64,000 nt of DNA. It comes from Rhizobium sp. NXC14. Its GTDB lineage: Bacteria; Pseudomonadota; Alphaproteobacteria; Rhizobiales; Rhizobiaceae. Positions 1-8,660 of this stretch are shown piece after piece. The notes beneath the pieces were generated by a model, which made no database searches, was not told the origin of the DNA, and saw only the letters and a list, made by a program, of their open reading frames with translations. Positions within the stretch are counted from its first letter, which is position 1. Each line of letters opens with the position of its first letter. The position numbers were made by a program, and so were the translations under genes. The stretch spans positions 124,001-188,000 of the forward strand of contig NZ_CP021033.1 of the NCBI RefSeq assembly GCF_002117485.1. Reading direction: 5' to 3'.

Positions 1-219
1 CGCAGCGTCCCCTCCCACACGGCTTTCACGCGCAGGTCGAGGGCGACGTCAACACACCAATCCAATGCTGCGCAGCATCGAGATCTCCAATGCGGCGATG
101 ACAAACCACGCACTTTATGAGGCCGAGCGAAGGCAGTTTACCCGCGCGACTATGACGGCGCGAGGGAGGCGATGAAGGCGGTTAATACGGAAATCGTCGC
201 CCTCATTCACAAATCGTGA
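1..219 (+). pseudogene. Frameshifted 3' remnant of an unidentified gene
   Basis: Protein-like sequence runs through all three forward frames in succession. Frame 3 gives RPLPHGFHAQVEGDVNT up to about base 56, frame 2 gives NPMLRSIEISNAAM and ALYEAERRQF from about 62 to 145, and frame 1 gives RDYDGAREAMKAVN and ends EIVALIHKS with a TGA at 217-219. Each piece stops or loses sense when continued in its own frame, so this looks like a gene tail with two frameshifts. I do not recognise the family. The gene starts outside the window. Two sequencing errors are an alternative explanation. Confidence 0.4.
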
Positions 220-666
220 GGCCGGAAACGTGCAGGAAGTTTACTGCAGTAAACAATGAGAACGAGCCCATAGCGACCAGAAACAGCATATCATCTATAA
301 TGGAATTCGCGCTTGGTGCGGCCACCGCAGCATCGCTACCTTGGGTGCCAAAGCCGATGCCGACAAAGGCGATCGAAGGGCAGCTGGCGAGCGGGAGACG
401 GTGATGGATTTCGCCCATACGCTGATCGAAGATCCTTTCCTGCCAGAGGCCCGCTTCTGTAGGCCTGCCAGAGATTGGCGCCTGTGGACCATAGGGCGCG
501 GTTGGGCGCGATCTGATGGCAGCGGCTACGTCGTGCGTTCCAAGCTCGAAGTGAGCCCCTTTGCCTAGGAATACAAGGCAAGGATCTGATCGACGATCGG
601 CCGGCGTTCAGTGAAGAAAGCTTGCGGTTGGAGTTGACGCGAAAGGGTTTTTGACGATACGGCGCT
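220..666. other. Non-coding or decayed stretch before the sugar transferase
   Basis: About 450 bases without a convincing gene. A frame at 341-568 (+) could encode 75 residues including a stretch DFAHTLIEDPFLPEARF, but it has no clear ribosome binding site and I recognise no family. It may be further decayed sequence continuous with the frameshifted remnant upstream. No terminator or strong promoter was seen. Confidence 0.35.
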
Positions 667-1284
667 GTGACGTATGGGCGGAAATCCGCTGAAGAGGCAA
701 TGGAAGAAGTACGGGGAATGGGCTTGAAACGCGCGGTGGATTTTTTCCTGGCTTTGGTGGCTTCGGTCATCCTGCTCGTTCCGATCCTTGTCGTCGCTCT
801 CAGTGTCCGGCTGACGTCGCCAGGACCGATCCTCTACTGGTCAAAACGTATCGGGCGTTTCAATCAGATCTTCCTGATGCCGAAATTCCGCAGCATGCGC
901 GTCGACACGCCGACAGTCGCGACACATCTGCTCGAAAATCCCGAGCGGTTTCTGACGCCCATCGGCTCGTTTCTGCGCAAGTCCAGTCTCGACGAACTGC
1001 CCCAGCTCTGGTGCATTCTGGCGGGCAAGATGAGTTTCGTCGGGCCGCGCCCGGCGCTCTACAATCAATATGATCTGATCGAATTGCGGACGGCGCACGG
1101 CGTCGACAAGCTCCTGCCGGGATTGACCGGATGGGCGCAGATAAACGGGCGTGACGAATTGCCGATTCCGGAGAAGGTGAAATTCGATGTCGAATATCTT
1201 GAGCGACGCTCCGTCGGTTTCGACATGCGCATCCTGTTTCTGACGGCCGAGAAGGTCGTTCGCCGGAAGGGAATAAAGCACTAG
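667..1284 (+). CDS. Bacterial sugar transferase (initiating phosphoglycosyltransferase)
   Basis: Short membrane-anchored sugar-phosphate transferase of the WcaJ/PglC/ExoY type, which moves a sugar phosphate from a UDP-sugar to undecaprenyl phosphate to start a polysaccharide repeat unit. One N-terminal hydrophobic segment (FFLALVASVILLVPILVVAL) is followed by the conserved features SPGPILYWSKRIG, PKFRSMR, the LRKSSLDELPQLW block, SFVGPRPAL and PGLTGWAQINGR. The start used is a GTG. In-frame ATGs at 700 and 718 are alternatives, and the 718 start (MGLKRAVDFF) fits the family best. It precedes an NDP-sugar dehydratase, as in O-antigen or capsule loci. The sugar transferred cannot be told from sequence. 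Confidence 0.88.
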   Translation: MTYGRKSAEEAMEEVRGMGLKRAVDFFLALVASVILLVPILVVALSVRLTSPGPILYWSKRIGRFNQIFLMPKFRSMRVDTPTVATHLLENPERFLTPIGSFLRKSSLDELPQLWCILAGKMSFVGPRPALYNQYDLIELRTAHGVDKLLPGLTGWAQINGRDELPIPEKVKFDVEYLERRSVGFDMRILFLTAEKVVRRKGIKH

Positions 1285-1407
1285 CTTACCTACTTCTGAT
1301 AGATAAGCGGTGCGGAAGGCTTTGATTTCCGATTATTTCAGTTGCGCTCGTTGCAGAAAATGACAAGAAGGTGGTTGTCTGATTGATCCGCGAGACGCTG
1401 GGAAGCA

Positions 1408-3459
1408 ATGCCTGAAAATACCCCCACTGAGACGCCACGCTCGAGATGGTTCTTGGTGCCGATGCAGGCGCTCGTCGCCCCTCTGCTGGCCATGCCGCGT
1501 GCTGCCAAACGCGCTCTCGCCTTGCTGGTGGATTCCGGTCTTTGTGTCCTGACGATCTGGCTGGCCTATTGCTTTCGTCTGAACGAATGGACGGTGCTAA
1601 CTGGCGTGCAGTGGTTACCGGTGTTCGTTTCCTTGTGCATGGCGCTTCCCATCTTCATCGTCATGGGCATGTATCGGGCGATCTTCCGTTATGCCAACAT
1701 GGCCGCTTTCATTGCCGTTCTAAAAGCAATTGCGATTTACGGCGTCGCCTTCATGACGATGTTTACGGCGCTCAGCGTCCCGGGCGTTCCGAGAACCGTC
1801 GGCATTCTCCAGCCCTTCCTGCTGCTGATTGCGATCGGCCTGTCACGGTTGGGCATCCGCTATTGGCTCGGGGATACCTATCAGCGTATTCTTCACCAGA
1901 ATACGCTCGATAAGGTGCTGATCTATGGGGCGGGAAATGCCGGGAGGCAACTCGCCGGCGCTCTGACGAACAGCGCCGAACTCAATGTCGTCGGCTACCT
2001 CGATGATGATCCGCGCCTTAAGGGCGGCATCATGGGCGGTTTGCCGATCTATGACCCGTCGGATCTTCCGGTGCTCGCCGAAGCACTTGGCGTGCACAAC
2101 GTGCTTCTTGCTCTCCCATCCGCGTCGCGGCAGCGTCGCAATGAAATTCTCGAGCATATCCGCAAAGCCAGGGTGAACGTCCGGACATTGCCGGATCTCA
2201 CCGCGCTGGCTCAGGGACGAGTCGCGGTCTCCGATATTCGTGAGCTGGAGATCGAAGACCTCTTGGGCAGGGAAGCGGTTGCGCCGCGGCAAGAGCTGCT
2301 CGACAAGGCAATGCGCAACAAGGTGGTCATGGTCACGGGCGCCGGCGGCTCTATCGGCGGCGAGTTATGTCGCCAGATTCTGCGCAACGCGCCTTCGAGC
2401 CTTATCCTCATAGATCAGAACGAGTTTGCGCTTTATAACATCCATGCCGAATTGCTGAAGCTGGCCGAAGTTTACGAGCATGAGAGCCTGCAGATCGTGC
2501 CGATCCTTTGTTCAGTCCGCGACCAGGATCGCATGGAACATATCATGCAGAGCTGGCGGCCTCAGACGCTTTATCACGCCGCCGCTTACAAGCATGTGCC
2601 TCTCGTCGAACACAATGCCGTCGAAGGCATCAAGAACAATGTCATGGGGACATTGATCACCGCACGTGCGGCAAATAGATGCGGCGTCTCGAATTTCGTG
2701 CTGATCAGCACCGACAAAGCCGTGCGTCCGACGAATGTGATGGGCGCCAGCAAGAGGCTGGCGGAGATGGTGCTGCAGGCGCTTGCGGCAGAGCTGACCG
2801 CTGACAGACTGCGGACAAACTTCTCGATGGTCCGCTTCGGGAACGTCCTTGGTTCGTCCGGATCCGTCGTGCCACTGTTCCGGCAGCAGATCAAGGAAGG
2901 CGGTCCGGTCACCCTGACGCATCCGAAAATAACCCGCTACTTCATGACCATTTCGGAAGCCTCGCAACTTGTCATCCAGGCGGGCGCCATGGCCGAGGGC
3001 GGCGATGTTTTCCTGCTCGATATGGGCGAGCCCGTCCGCATTGCGGATCTCGCTCGCAAGATGGTCGAACTGTCCGGATTGACCGTCCGGGACGTGGATA
3101 ATCCCGAAGGGGACATCGAGCTTTCCGTTACGGGCTTGAGGCCCGGCGAGAAGCTTTATGAAGAATTGTTGATCGGGGATAACCCCGAGACAACCGAACA
3201 TCCGCGGATCATGAAGGCGCGCGAGGACTTCCTCTTGTGGCCGGAACTTTCGAAGAAGCTCAATTCGCTCAATGCGGCATTGGATCGTAACGACATGATC
3301 GCGGCCCGCGCGACCCTGGCAGAACTTGTTTCCGGCTATTCCTCGACGGGTGAAGTTTCCGATCTTGCGTTCACCGGCGGCGAAACCAATCCGGCGCATG
3401 AAGATGTCAACGCGCTAGCCTCGGGCGCAGGAAATCAGCTTCGAACGACAGGTGCATAA
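1408..3459 (+). CDS. FlaA1/CapD/WbpM-type nucleoside-diphosphate-sugar 4,6-dehydratase/epimerase
   Basis: 683-residue membrane-anchored enzyme that modifies UDP-linked amino sugars for surface polysaccharide. About four N-terminal membrane helices (residues ~25-155) precede a CoA-binding-like Rossmann domain with IYGAGNAGRQL near residue 173. The catalytic SDR domain follows, with VTGAGGSIGGEL near 310, HAAAYKHVPL and STDKAVRPTNVMGASKR. The MGASK form, with Met in place of the usual SDR Tyr, is typical of this large-dehydratase family, and RPGEKLYEEL near the C-terminus is also family-typical. Length matches WbpM/PglF-like proteins. Its last 25 bases overlap the end of the convergent ligase gene. 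Probably acts with the upstream sugar transferase in O-antigen or capsule synthesis. Confidence 0.88.
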   Translation: MPENTPTETPRSRWFLVPMQALVAPLLAMPRAAKRALALLVDSGLCVLTIWLAYCFRLNEWTVLTGVQWLPVFVSLCMALPIFIVMGMYRAIFRYANMAAFIAVLKAIAIYGVAFMTMFTALSVPGVPRTVGILQPFLLLIAIGLSRLGIRYWLGDTYQRILHQNTLDKVLIYGAGNAGRQLAGALTNSAELNVVGYLDDDPRLKGGIMGGLPIYDPSDLPVLAEALGVHNVLLALPSASRQRRNEILEHIRKARVNVRTLPDLTALAQGRVAVSDIRELEIEDLLGREAVAPRQELLDKAMRNKVVMVTGAGGSIGGELCRQILRNAPSSLILIDQNEFALYNIHAELLKLAEVYEHESLQIVPILCSVRDQDRMEHIMQSWRPQTLYHAAAYKHVPLVEHNAVEGIKNNVMGTLITARAANRCGVSNFVLISTDKAVRPTNVMGASKRLAEMVLQALAAELTADRLRTNFSMVRFGNVLGSSGSVVPLFRQQIKEGGPVTLTHPKITRYFMTISEASQLVIQAGAMAEGGDVFLLDMGEPVRIADLARKMVELSGLTVRDVDNPEGDIELSVTGLRPGEKLYEELLIGDNPETTEHPRIMKAREDFLLWPELSKKLNSLNAALDRNDMIAARATLAELVSGYSSTGEVSDLAFTGGETNPAHEDVNALASGAGNQLRTTGA

Positions 3460-4709
3460 CGCGTGCTGCCCCGGTCCGCGCAAATAAGAGCGACCATATA
3501 GGCGAAGATCGGATCCAGCGCTTTTTGGTTGAACATGATACCGAAGCTGCCGGTTATAATGTAGCTGCTGGTCAGCAGGAGAGCGAGCGCTATGGCAAGA
3601 TCCCGGCCAGGGCCAGGTTCCTTTTTCCACGCACCGATCACGGGTGTCAGGAGCAGCAATGAAAGCGCTGCGATGCCGACAAGGCCGGCGTCGATTCCCG
3701 CTGTGAGAAAGCCGTTATGGACATGTGAATAGGGCAGTTGCGGCCTTAGGCCCTCAGGGACTTCTGCCAGGACAGCAGCCATCCGGTTTTGCGGGCCATA
3801 GCCGGTGAACGGATCCTTGGTGATTGCCGATAGGGCGCCCTTGTAGAGAGCAACCCGCGCGCTCAGCGAGGTGATATCGCCATTGGTGCTTTCGAGCGAT
3901 GACAGATTTTCCTGGAGCTCACGGACGCGATAGACAACCTGGTCGCTGCCCAAGGCGAGAAGTCCCAGCAACAGTACCGAGCCGGTGATGGCGAGGCTGC
4001 GCAGACTGACATGAAATCGGTTCTTGGGAAAATACCAGAGGAAGATGACCAGCTGGACGGGGATGACCAGCCAGGCCGAGCGCGTTCCGGAAAGCAACGC
4101 GCAGCCCAGACCTGCGGCATATCCCAATATCGCGATCTTTTGCTCCATGCTTTTGGGAGATTGAAGATTGAGTAGCGCGACGCCGCCGAAAAGCACGCCG
4201 ATAACGCCCAGCAGCGCCGCGTTCGAGGTTCCCGCCTCCGCCCTGGGCATCAGGAATAGGACCTGAAGCAGACTGAAGAGAAAAGTAACGATCATGCCGA
4301 GACCCGCGCCGAGGATAAAGAGGGGAACAAGGCGGCCATCGGGAGATTGACGCATGCGCGGCAAGATCAGCCAGATCGAAAAGAACGGCAGGAGCCGGAA
4401 AATCCAATCCAGTTCTTCCGAGAGAGGCGGATTGACGAATATGCTGATGACCATCACCACCGGGTAAATCGTCATGCAAATGGCAACCACTCGGTCGGAC
4501 TTCGACAGGTTCAAAGGAAAGCGGGCTCTTGCCAGGCAATAGAGACCCGATAGCATCGACCCGAGTAGGATGAAGGAGTTGAAGTTAGGTGAAAGCCCGG
4601 GCAAGATTGCAAAGAGAAAGACCGCGATGCCATTGGTTCGATCAAGCGCGCTTCCAGACCCGTTCCCGGGATGAAGGACCGCAATCACGAGTTGCCTGAA
4701 ATAATTCAC
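3435..4709 (-). CDS. O-antigen ligase / Wzy-type polymerase family membrane protein
   Basis: Polytopic membrane protein of the WaaL/Wzy superfamily, which ligates or polymerises undecaprenyl-linked glycans on the periplasmic face. About ten hydrophobic helices are visible, for example GIAVFLFAILPGL, FSIWLILP, IIGVLFGGVALL-like segments and the C-terminal cluster AALSLLLLTPVIGAW and ALALLLTSSYIITGSF. The periplasmic loop before the last helices carries DPFTGYGPQNR and HVHNGFL, the arrangement typical of Wzy_C proteins. I place the start at a GTG (4709) with AGGG upstream, giving 424 residues. The frame continues to a TTG at 4865, but those extra 52 residues look non-coding. It converges on and overlaps the dehydratase by 25 bases. 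Confidence 0.8.
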   Translation of the reverse strand: MNYFRQLVIAVLHPGNGSGSALDRTNGIAVFLFAILPGLSPNFNSFILLGSMLSGLYCLARARFPLNLSKSDRVVAICMTIYPVVMVISIFVNPPLSEELDWIFRLLPFFSIWLILPRMRQSPDGRLVPLFILGAGLGMIVTFLFSLLQVLFLMPRAEAGTSNAALLGVIGVLFGGVALLNLQSPKSMEQKIAILGYAAGLGCALLSGTRSAWLVIPVQLVIFLWYFPKNRFHVSLRSLAITGSVLLLGLLALGSDQVVYRVRELQENLSSLESTNGDITSLSARVALYKGALSAITKDPFTGYGPQNRMAAVLAEVPEGLRPQLPYSHVHNGFLTAGIDAGLVGIAALSLLLLTPVIGAWKKEPGPGRDLAIALALLLTSSYIITGSFGIMFNQKALDPIFAYMVALICADRGSTRYAPVVRS

Positions 4710-4800
4710 TTTGATAGCCCTGACGTGTCGCTTTCCAGCCTCGCTAAGGACCGTTGTCACCGCTGTCAAGCCGTGAAGGCAGGACGAACCTGCGCTTTTT

Positions 4801-5110
4801 TCACTGTCGTATTCCGGCAACAGCAGATTCGGATGCTCGTTGCTCCTGCTCGACGACGGTCGCAACAGGCTGCAACAGCAAAGCTGTTCCGAACAGAAAA
4901 CACGTTTGAGGTGCGAGCCTATTGAGAAGCTTTGTCATCTGGCGGCGCATTCCCGCTATCCGCGAACGTCTCTGTTGGTCGCGGGCCGAGTGATCTGGCG
5001 CCGACCCCGAGGCCGACTTTGCCGCGCCCCGTGCGAGCGCTTTGCCTCGAAATTCCCGAGCATTGTCGAGATGAATGACGGTGGGCAAACCATTGGCGCG
5101 GACAATCAGC
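4801..5110 (-). pseudogene. Transposase (DDE integrase-core) fragment
   Basis: Read on the minus strand from about 5090, the translation contains PTVIHLDNAREFRGKALARG. This matches the second-Asp block of Mu/TnsB-like or IS3-like integrase cores (IHVDNAKEFHSKALKRG in family members, from memory). Similarity fades after about 25 residues, and no first Asp block or catalytic Glu region is present. It is a small relic of an insertion element, not a functional transposase. It lies directly downstream of, and in frame with, a cupin fragment. Confidence 0.5.
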
Positions 5111-5119
5111 CAGCGCTTA

Positions 5120-5225
5120 GCGACAACCGTGACGCCGCCGTTAACCTGAAACTTGAACAGCCCGTCAATGATGTAGAGCGCCTCGTCTTCGTCATGCCTA
5201 TGAAGAGGACATTGAAACCTCCCTC
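5120..5225 (-). pseudogene. Truncated cupin fragment
   Basis: Minus-strand translation just after a TGA (5226-5224) reads CPLHRHDEDEALYIIDG and then LFKFQVNGG, a cupin motif 1 (HxH, acidic residue, G). The second cupin motif is missing: the frame runs straight into the transposase fragment. No start codon or ribosome binding site serves it. Two complete cupin genes lie just downstream (5420-6378), so this is probably a broken relative truncated by an insertion event. Confidence 0.5.
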
Positions 5226-5419
5226 AGCGGATGTTCGATCATAGAAACAGACGCAACGCTTTCGGCACTCGACAGGCGAGGGGGGCAAATGCGTTCATGA
5301 ACCGTCGGTCGTTGTCTGACGTCTCGTCTCCTCTCATCACGAGCCTTCGACGCCGTTTCAAACAACGAAGAATGTCCACGCCGCTCACAGTGAATGCAAG
5401 CGGCGTGGACTGCTTATCA

Positions 5420-5875
5420 TCAAACAATGGGTGCCCCGACTAGGTCAATCGCGTGGGCGCTGCAGATTCCTGCTAGGGCTTGCTGCTGCTCAATTGTCGG
5501 AGGCAGCTGCTCCGGCAGTGCTTCTTCCTGCGCAAGGCGGGACGCCGCGCGGACCATGTTTTCGAAGGGGCCGTTCGTAATCGTCAGGCAACGGCCGTAA
5601 TCCGACAGCACGCGGAAGCCATGCACGCTGTTTCTCGGAAGATGGATCGTGTCGCCGACGTCGGCCTCGATGACCTCACCGTCACGCTGAAAGCGGAACT
5701 GCCCCTCGAGGATGACGAAGGTTTCGCTTTCCTGGTGGTGGATATGCAACGGAGGAGCAAAGTCCTTTGCCATGCGATGCTCGATTATGGACAGGCCTTC
5801 CGCATTGTCCGCCTGCCTCAAGCGCACGAGGAGATGGGCGGTCATGAACCAGAGGCTATCAGTATTCGCGGTCAT
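5420..5875 (-). CDS. Cupin domain protein
   Basis: 151-residue single-domain cupin. Motif 1 is PPLHIHHQESETFVILEG with the metal-ligand set H-x-H and E. Motif 2 is GDTIHLPRNSVHGF with the last His. Such proteins are small beta-barrels, often metal-binding isomerases, dioxygenases or sensors; no substrate can be assigned. AAAGGAAAA sits a few bases before the ATG. It follows a second cupin gene on the same strand (41-base gap), and both are divergent from a LysR regulator, which probably controls them. Confidence 0.8.
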   Translation of the reverse strand: MTANTDSLWFMTAHLLVRLRQADNAEGLSIIEHRMAKDFAPPLHIHHQESETFVILEGQFRFQRDGEVIEADVGDTIHLPRNSVHGFRVLSDYGRCLTITNGPFENMVRAASRLAQEEALPEQLPPTIEQQQALAGICSAHAIDLVGAPIV

Positions 5876-5916
5876 CGTATTTTCCTTTTGATGAATTGCT
5901 TGCTTGCGAGAGTGTT

Positions 5917-6378
5917 TCAGTTGATTGCCGATTGCACGGCAGGTCGGAAGGAGACGCCGAATTCAGCGGCGATCGCCGATACGTCAGCAGTTTTCGATGA
6001 AGGGGTTTTCGCCAGGGCGGGATAGAAATTTTCAGAGCCGCCAGGTGTGACGACGACCAACAGCCTGCCCGTCGAGTTTCCGACGTTGCGGATTTGGTGG
6101 GGAACATTGCGAGGTGGCGCGATGCAGCCGCCTTGATCCAGTTCGACATATTCATCGGCGCACCAGAAGCCGAATTTGCCTTTGAGCACGTGAAGAAACG
6201 CGTCTTCCAGCGCGTGGATGTGTCTCGGCTGCCCTTCATCGCGGGGAACGATCATTTCCATCACGGCCAGAGCGCCGTTTGTGTCAGCCGAGGGTATCCT
6301 CATCCGGTTTAACCCGGCGATCACCTCGACTGTGCCTCGCACGGGCGGTGAGATCGCGGCATGCATAAATTTCGTCAT
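5917..6378 (-). CDS. Cupin domain protein
   Basis: 153-residue cupin. Motif 1 is PRHIHALEDAFLHVLKG, with HxH followed by acidic residues, and motif 2 is GCIAPPRNVPHQIRN with the conserved His. It differs enough from the neighbouring cupin to be a distinct enzyme or sensor. GGGGTGAC lies just before the ATG. First gene of a two-cupin operon, 98 bases from the divergent LysR start. The pair plus LysR resembles small operons for quinone, antibiotic or aromatic detoxification, but this is inference. Confidence 0.8.
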   Translation of the reverse strand: MTKFMHAAISPPVRGTVEVIAGLNRMRIPSADTNGALAVMEMIVPRDEGQPRHIHALEDAFLHVLKGKFGFWCADEYVELDQGGCIAPPRNVPHQIRNVGNSTGRLLVVVTPGGSENFYPALAKTPSSKTADVSAIAAEFGVSFRPAVQSAIN

Positions 6379-6476
6379 TTGTCACCCCTTGCTCTGATTA
6401 CGTTGAGGGCGGATTTACCGAAATTCGCGCAAATGATAAGACTGATAATCGCGCAGCATTATTTGGAAAATTCAGC

Positions 6477-7382
6477 ATGAAGTCCCTAGATCCGTTGGAG
6501 GGCATCGCAGCCTTCCTGACTGTCGGAAAACACCTCAGCTTCACGAAGGCGGCAGAAGAGCTCCGCATGTCGCGGGCGACGGTAGGTACCCAAGTGCAGG
6601 CATTGGAGGCAAAGCTCGGGGTGAGGCTGCTGCATCGTTCAACACGCAGCGTGGTGCTGACGGAGCCCGGCGTCGCGTACTATCAGTCGCTTACGGGCAT
6701 TCTCCCGCAGATCAAAGAGGCAGAGCGCGCCGCGCTCAGCTATCAGCACGAAGTCGTCGGTCGCCTGAAAGTCACTGTGCCGCCGGAATTCGCACAATTG
6801 CATATGGCCCCGATCATCGCTGAATTCCTGAAGCAGAATCCCGCCGTTTCGATCGACATCACGTTTTCGCATCGCGCCGTCAATCTGATCGAGGAGGGAT
6901 ACGATCTGGCGATCCGGGGCACGATTGTTGTTGAGGCCAATCTCATCACAAGACACATCGGGGATTCGCCGATGATAATATGCGCTTCACCTGATTATCT
7001 GGAGAGATATTCGAGGCCATCGGAGCCGATGGACCTGGCGAACCATTCGTGCCTGCATTTCTCAGGGCTTCGCTGGGGCAATGTCTGGATGTTCAGCAAG
7101 GGGGAGCAGAGCGCGCGCGTGCCGATCGTTCCGCGCTATCTCGCCAATGATGGTCTCAGTCTCAGGGACGTTGCGGTAGCGGGAGCTGGCGTCACGCTTC
7201 TGCCGATGTTTGAAATCGCGCAGGAGATTCGCGAGGGCCGCCTAGTACGTGTCCTCGACGACTGGACGATCGGCTCGGTTCCGATCCATGCCGTTTATCC
7301 TGCCAACAAGAACATCGCGTCCAAGGTCAGGCGGTTCACCGACTTCTTGGTGAAGAGACTTCCTAAGGATGCCATAGCCTGA
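6477..7382 (+). CDS. LysR-family transcriptional regulator
   Basis: 301 residues. The N-terminal winged helix-turn-helix spans about residues 5-65 (GIAAFLTVGKHLSFTKAAEEL, then SRATVGTQVQALEAKLGVRLLHRSTR). The C-terminal effector domain contains GRLKVTVPPEFAQ and RDVAVAGAGVTLLPMF. It is of the CrgA/DsdC-like class often placed beside oxidoreductase or cupin genes. It is transcribed away from the two cupins, and the 98-base gap holds an AT-rich LysR-type half-site pair (ATAAGACTGATAAT, near 6436-6449). Likely regulates those genes and itself; inducer unknown. Confidence 0.88.
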   Translation: MKSLDPLEGIAAFLTVGKHLSFTKAAEELRMSRATVGTQVQALEAKLGVRLLHRSTRSVVLTEPGVAYYQSLTGILPQIKEAERAALSYQHEVVGRLKVTVPPEFAQLHMAPIIAEFLKQNPAVSIDITFSHRAVNLIEEGYDLAIRGTIVVEANLITRHIGDSPMIICASPDYLERYSRPSEPMDLANHSCLHFSGLRWGNVWMFSKGEQSARVPIVPRYLANDGLSLRDVAVAGAGVTLLPMFEIAQEIREGRLVRVLDDWTIGSVPIHAVYPANKNIASKVRRFTDFLVKRLPKDAIA

Positions 7383-7806
7383 ATTTCGCCCAGATTGCCA
7401 TCGCGTTCCGAATATCTGACCCAAACATCAACACCGTGGCGATCGAGCCCACGTTGGGCAGTGTAGGCCCGACTGCGGATTATCCGCGTTCCTTGAAAGC
7501 CCCCCAGCCTCCGAGCGCTGAAAGAGGTCGAGCAAAATTTTCAAACGATTGTCGAGAGCGAAGTGACGGCCGCACTCACACGAATCTTGATGTCATGACC
7601 GCTGCTGGCGCATCCGGTCAATCCGAACGATTCGACTGATCCTTGCAGGTAAGAACTGCGTCACTATAAGGACGTCGATTCCGCTTAATCAAGCTGATCG
7701 ACAGTCTTCAAGTCCAGGATCTGAATCTCTCGCCATTCCAACCGAATTGTCCGGCCGTTATAGGACAGCGACGCTCTAGTCGCGCAGCCACTTTTGGTAC
7801 CTGGAG
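7383..7806. other. Intergenic stretch with no recognised gene
   Basis: About 420 bases between the LysR gene and the end of the small membrane protein gene. No reading frame here has a ribosome binding site and a recognisable product, and no hairpin with a T-run was seen. Confidence 0.4.
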
Positions 7807-8055
7807 CTATCGCCAATATGGACGCGCCGCGCTTTCCACCGATGACCGGCCGAGGAGATAGCCGAATCCGAATGCGAGAATACCAATGGTGAGCAATGCG
7901 CTTGCGGTGTGCGGGTGGTTTCTAGCCCCGGCCGTGACTGCATAGACCTCACGTTTCACCCCGCTGGCCGCCGATTGGGCAACCTTGGCCAGTCCTTCCG
8001 GCGGCTCGACGGGTGTGCCGGTAAATCCGGCGTCCAAGTCTCTTTTATCGACCAT
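7807..8055 (-). CDS. Small membrane-anchored protein of unknown function
   Basis: 82 residues starting at the ATG at 8055, preceded by GGAAAGG. The frame is open further upstream, but that part overlaps the DUF2934 gene in another phase. A polar N-terminal half (VEPPEGLAKVAQSAASGVKREV) is followed by one membrane helix (ALLTIGILAFGFGYLLGR). The layout resembles the ElaB/YqjD-type or DUF883-like helix-anchored stress proteins, but I cannot claim the family. It lies 34 bases after the DUF2934 gene and probably shares its EcfG-like promoter. Confidence 0.65.
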   Translation of the reverse strand: MVDKRDLDAGFTGTPVEPPEGLAKVAQSAASGVKREVYAVTAGARNHPHTASALLTIGILAFGFGYLLGRSSVESAARPYWR

Positions 8056-8089
8056 ATCGGGAGACCTTTCCTGCATTGAAGACAGCAAT

Positions 8090-8476
8090 TTAATCCTGCT
8101 CGCGTGTGCCGGGTGAGGCTTCGCGTTGGTCCGCGTCTTCGAGATCCGTCTTGACCAGGAAGGCATCGCTATGTTCGCGTGCGGCCTCTCGCAGCGCTTC
8201 GAGCTTGGGAGGATTGTCGCCCCCGCCATATTGCGCATCGAGCTCATGCTCGGCGCGAATCCAGTGATCCCGATGCCTGCCCTCCGGCCTGCCTTCCTTC
8301 TCCCACAGCGCATGTGCTCTTTTCCGGATCTCCTCCTCGCGGAGCACCGCCGGGCCGGTTTCGTGTGTGGCTTGCCGCGCCATCTTCCCTTTCCGCGCAC
8401 CGGCCAGTGAAGATTTCTTCAGCCGCGTGTCGTCGGTCGTGTCTTCATTTTTTGTGCTTCGTACCGGGTTCTTCAT
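8090..8476 (-). CDS. DUF2934-domain protein
   Basis: 128 residues. The middle section IRKRAHALWEKEGRPEGRHRDHW (residues ~51-73) is the DUF2934 motif, common in small alphaproteobacterial stress proteins. The N-terminus is Lys/Arg-rich (MKNPVRSTKNEDTT, KKSSLAGARKGK), suggesting nucleic-acid contact. AAGGAGG lies 6 bases before the ATG. An EcfG-like promoter (GGAAC-N17-GTTG) ends about 20 bases upstream of the start. A second DUF2934 protein is encoded at 55781-56176. Function unknown. Confidence 0.82.
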   Translation of the reverse strand: MKNPVRSTKNEDTTDDTRLKKSSLAGARKGKMARQATHETGPAVLREEEIRKRAHALWEKEGRPEGRHRDHWIRAEHELDAQYGGGDNPPKLEALREAAREHSDAFLVKTDLEDADQREASPGTREQD

Positions 8477-8498
8477 CGGCGCCTCCTTGATTGGATCT

Positions 8499-8524
8499 CA
8501 ACCAATTCGGCTGATCTAAGTTCC
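8499..8524 (-). promoter_or_regulatory. EcfG-like promoter for the DUF2934 gene
   Basis: On the minus strand GGAAC (8524-8520) is separated by 17 bases from GTTG (8502-8499). This matches the alphaproteobacterial general-stress sigma factor consensus GGAAC-N16/17-cGTT known from Sinorhizobium, Caulobacter and Methylobacterium. The distance to the ATG (8476) leaves a short leader containing AAGGAGG. Confidence 0.7.
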
Positions 8525-8626
8525 AACCAACAGTCTCGACCAGCATCGAACCGCACGGTCAAGCGACCCCCAACCTCCAAATGTAATCCATTCCTTCGCA
8601 GGCCTTGGCAGGGCGCCCCAGCTGAT

Positions 8627-8636
8627 ATACTAGTAT
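8627..8636. promoter_or_regulatory. Palindrome upstream of GntR, candidate operator
   Basis: ATACTAGTAT is a perfect 10-base palindrome 25 bases before the start of the GntR gene. FadR-subfamily regulators bind short palindromes of this size near their own promoters, so autoregulation is likely. Assignment to this regulator is inference. Confidence 0.4.
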
Positions 8637-8660
8637 GCCAGAACACGATCACTGGTCTCA

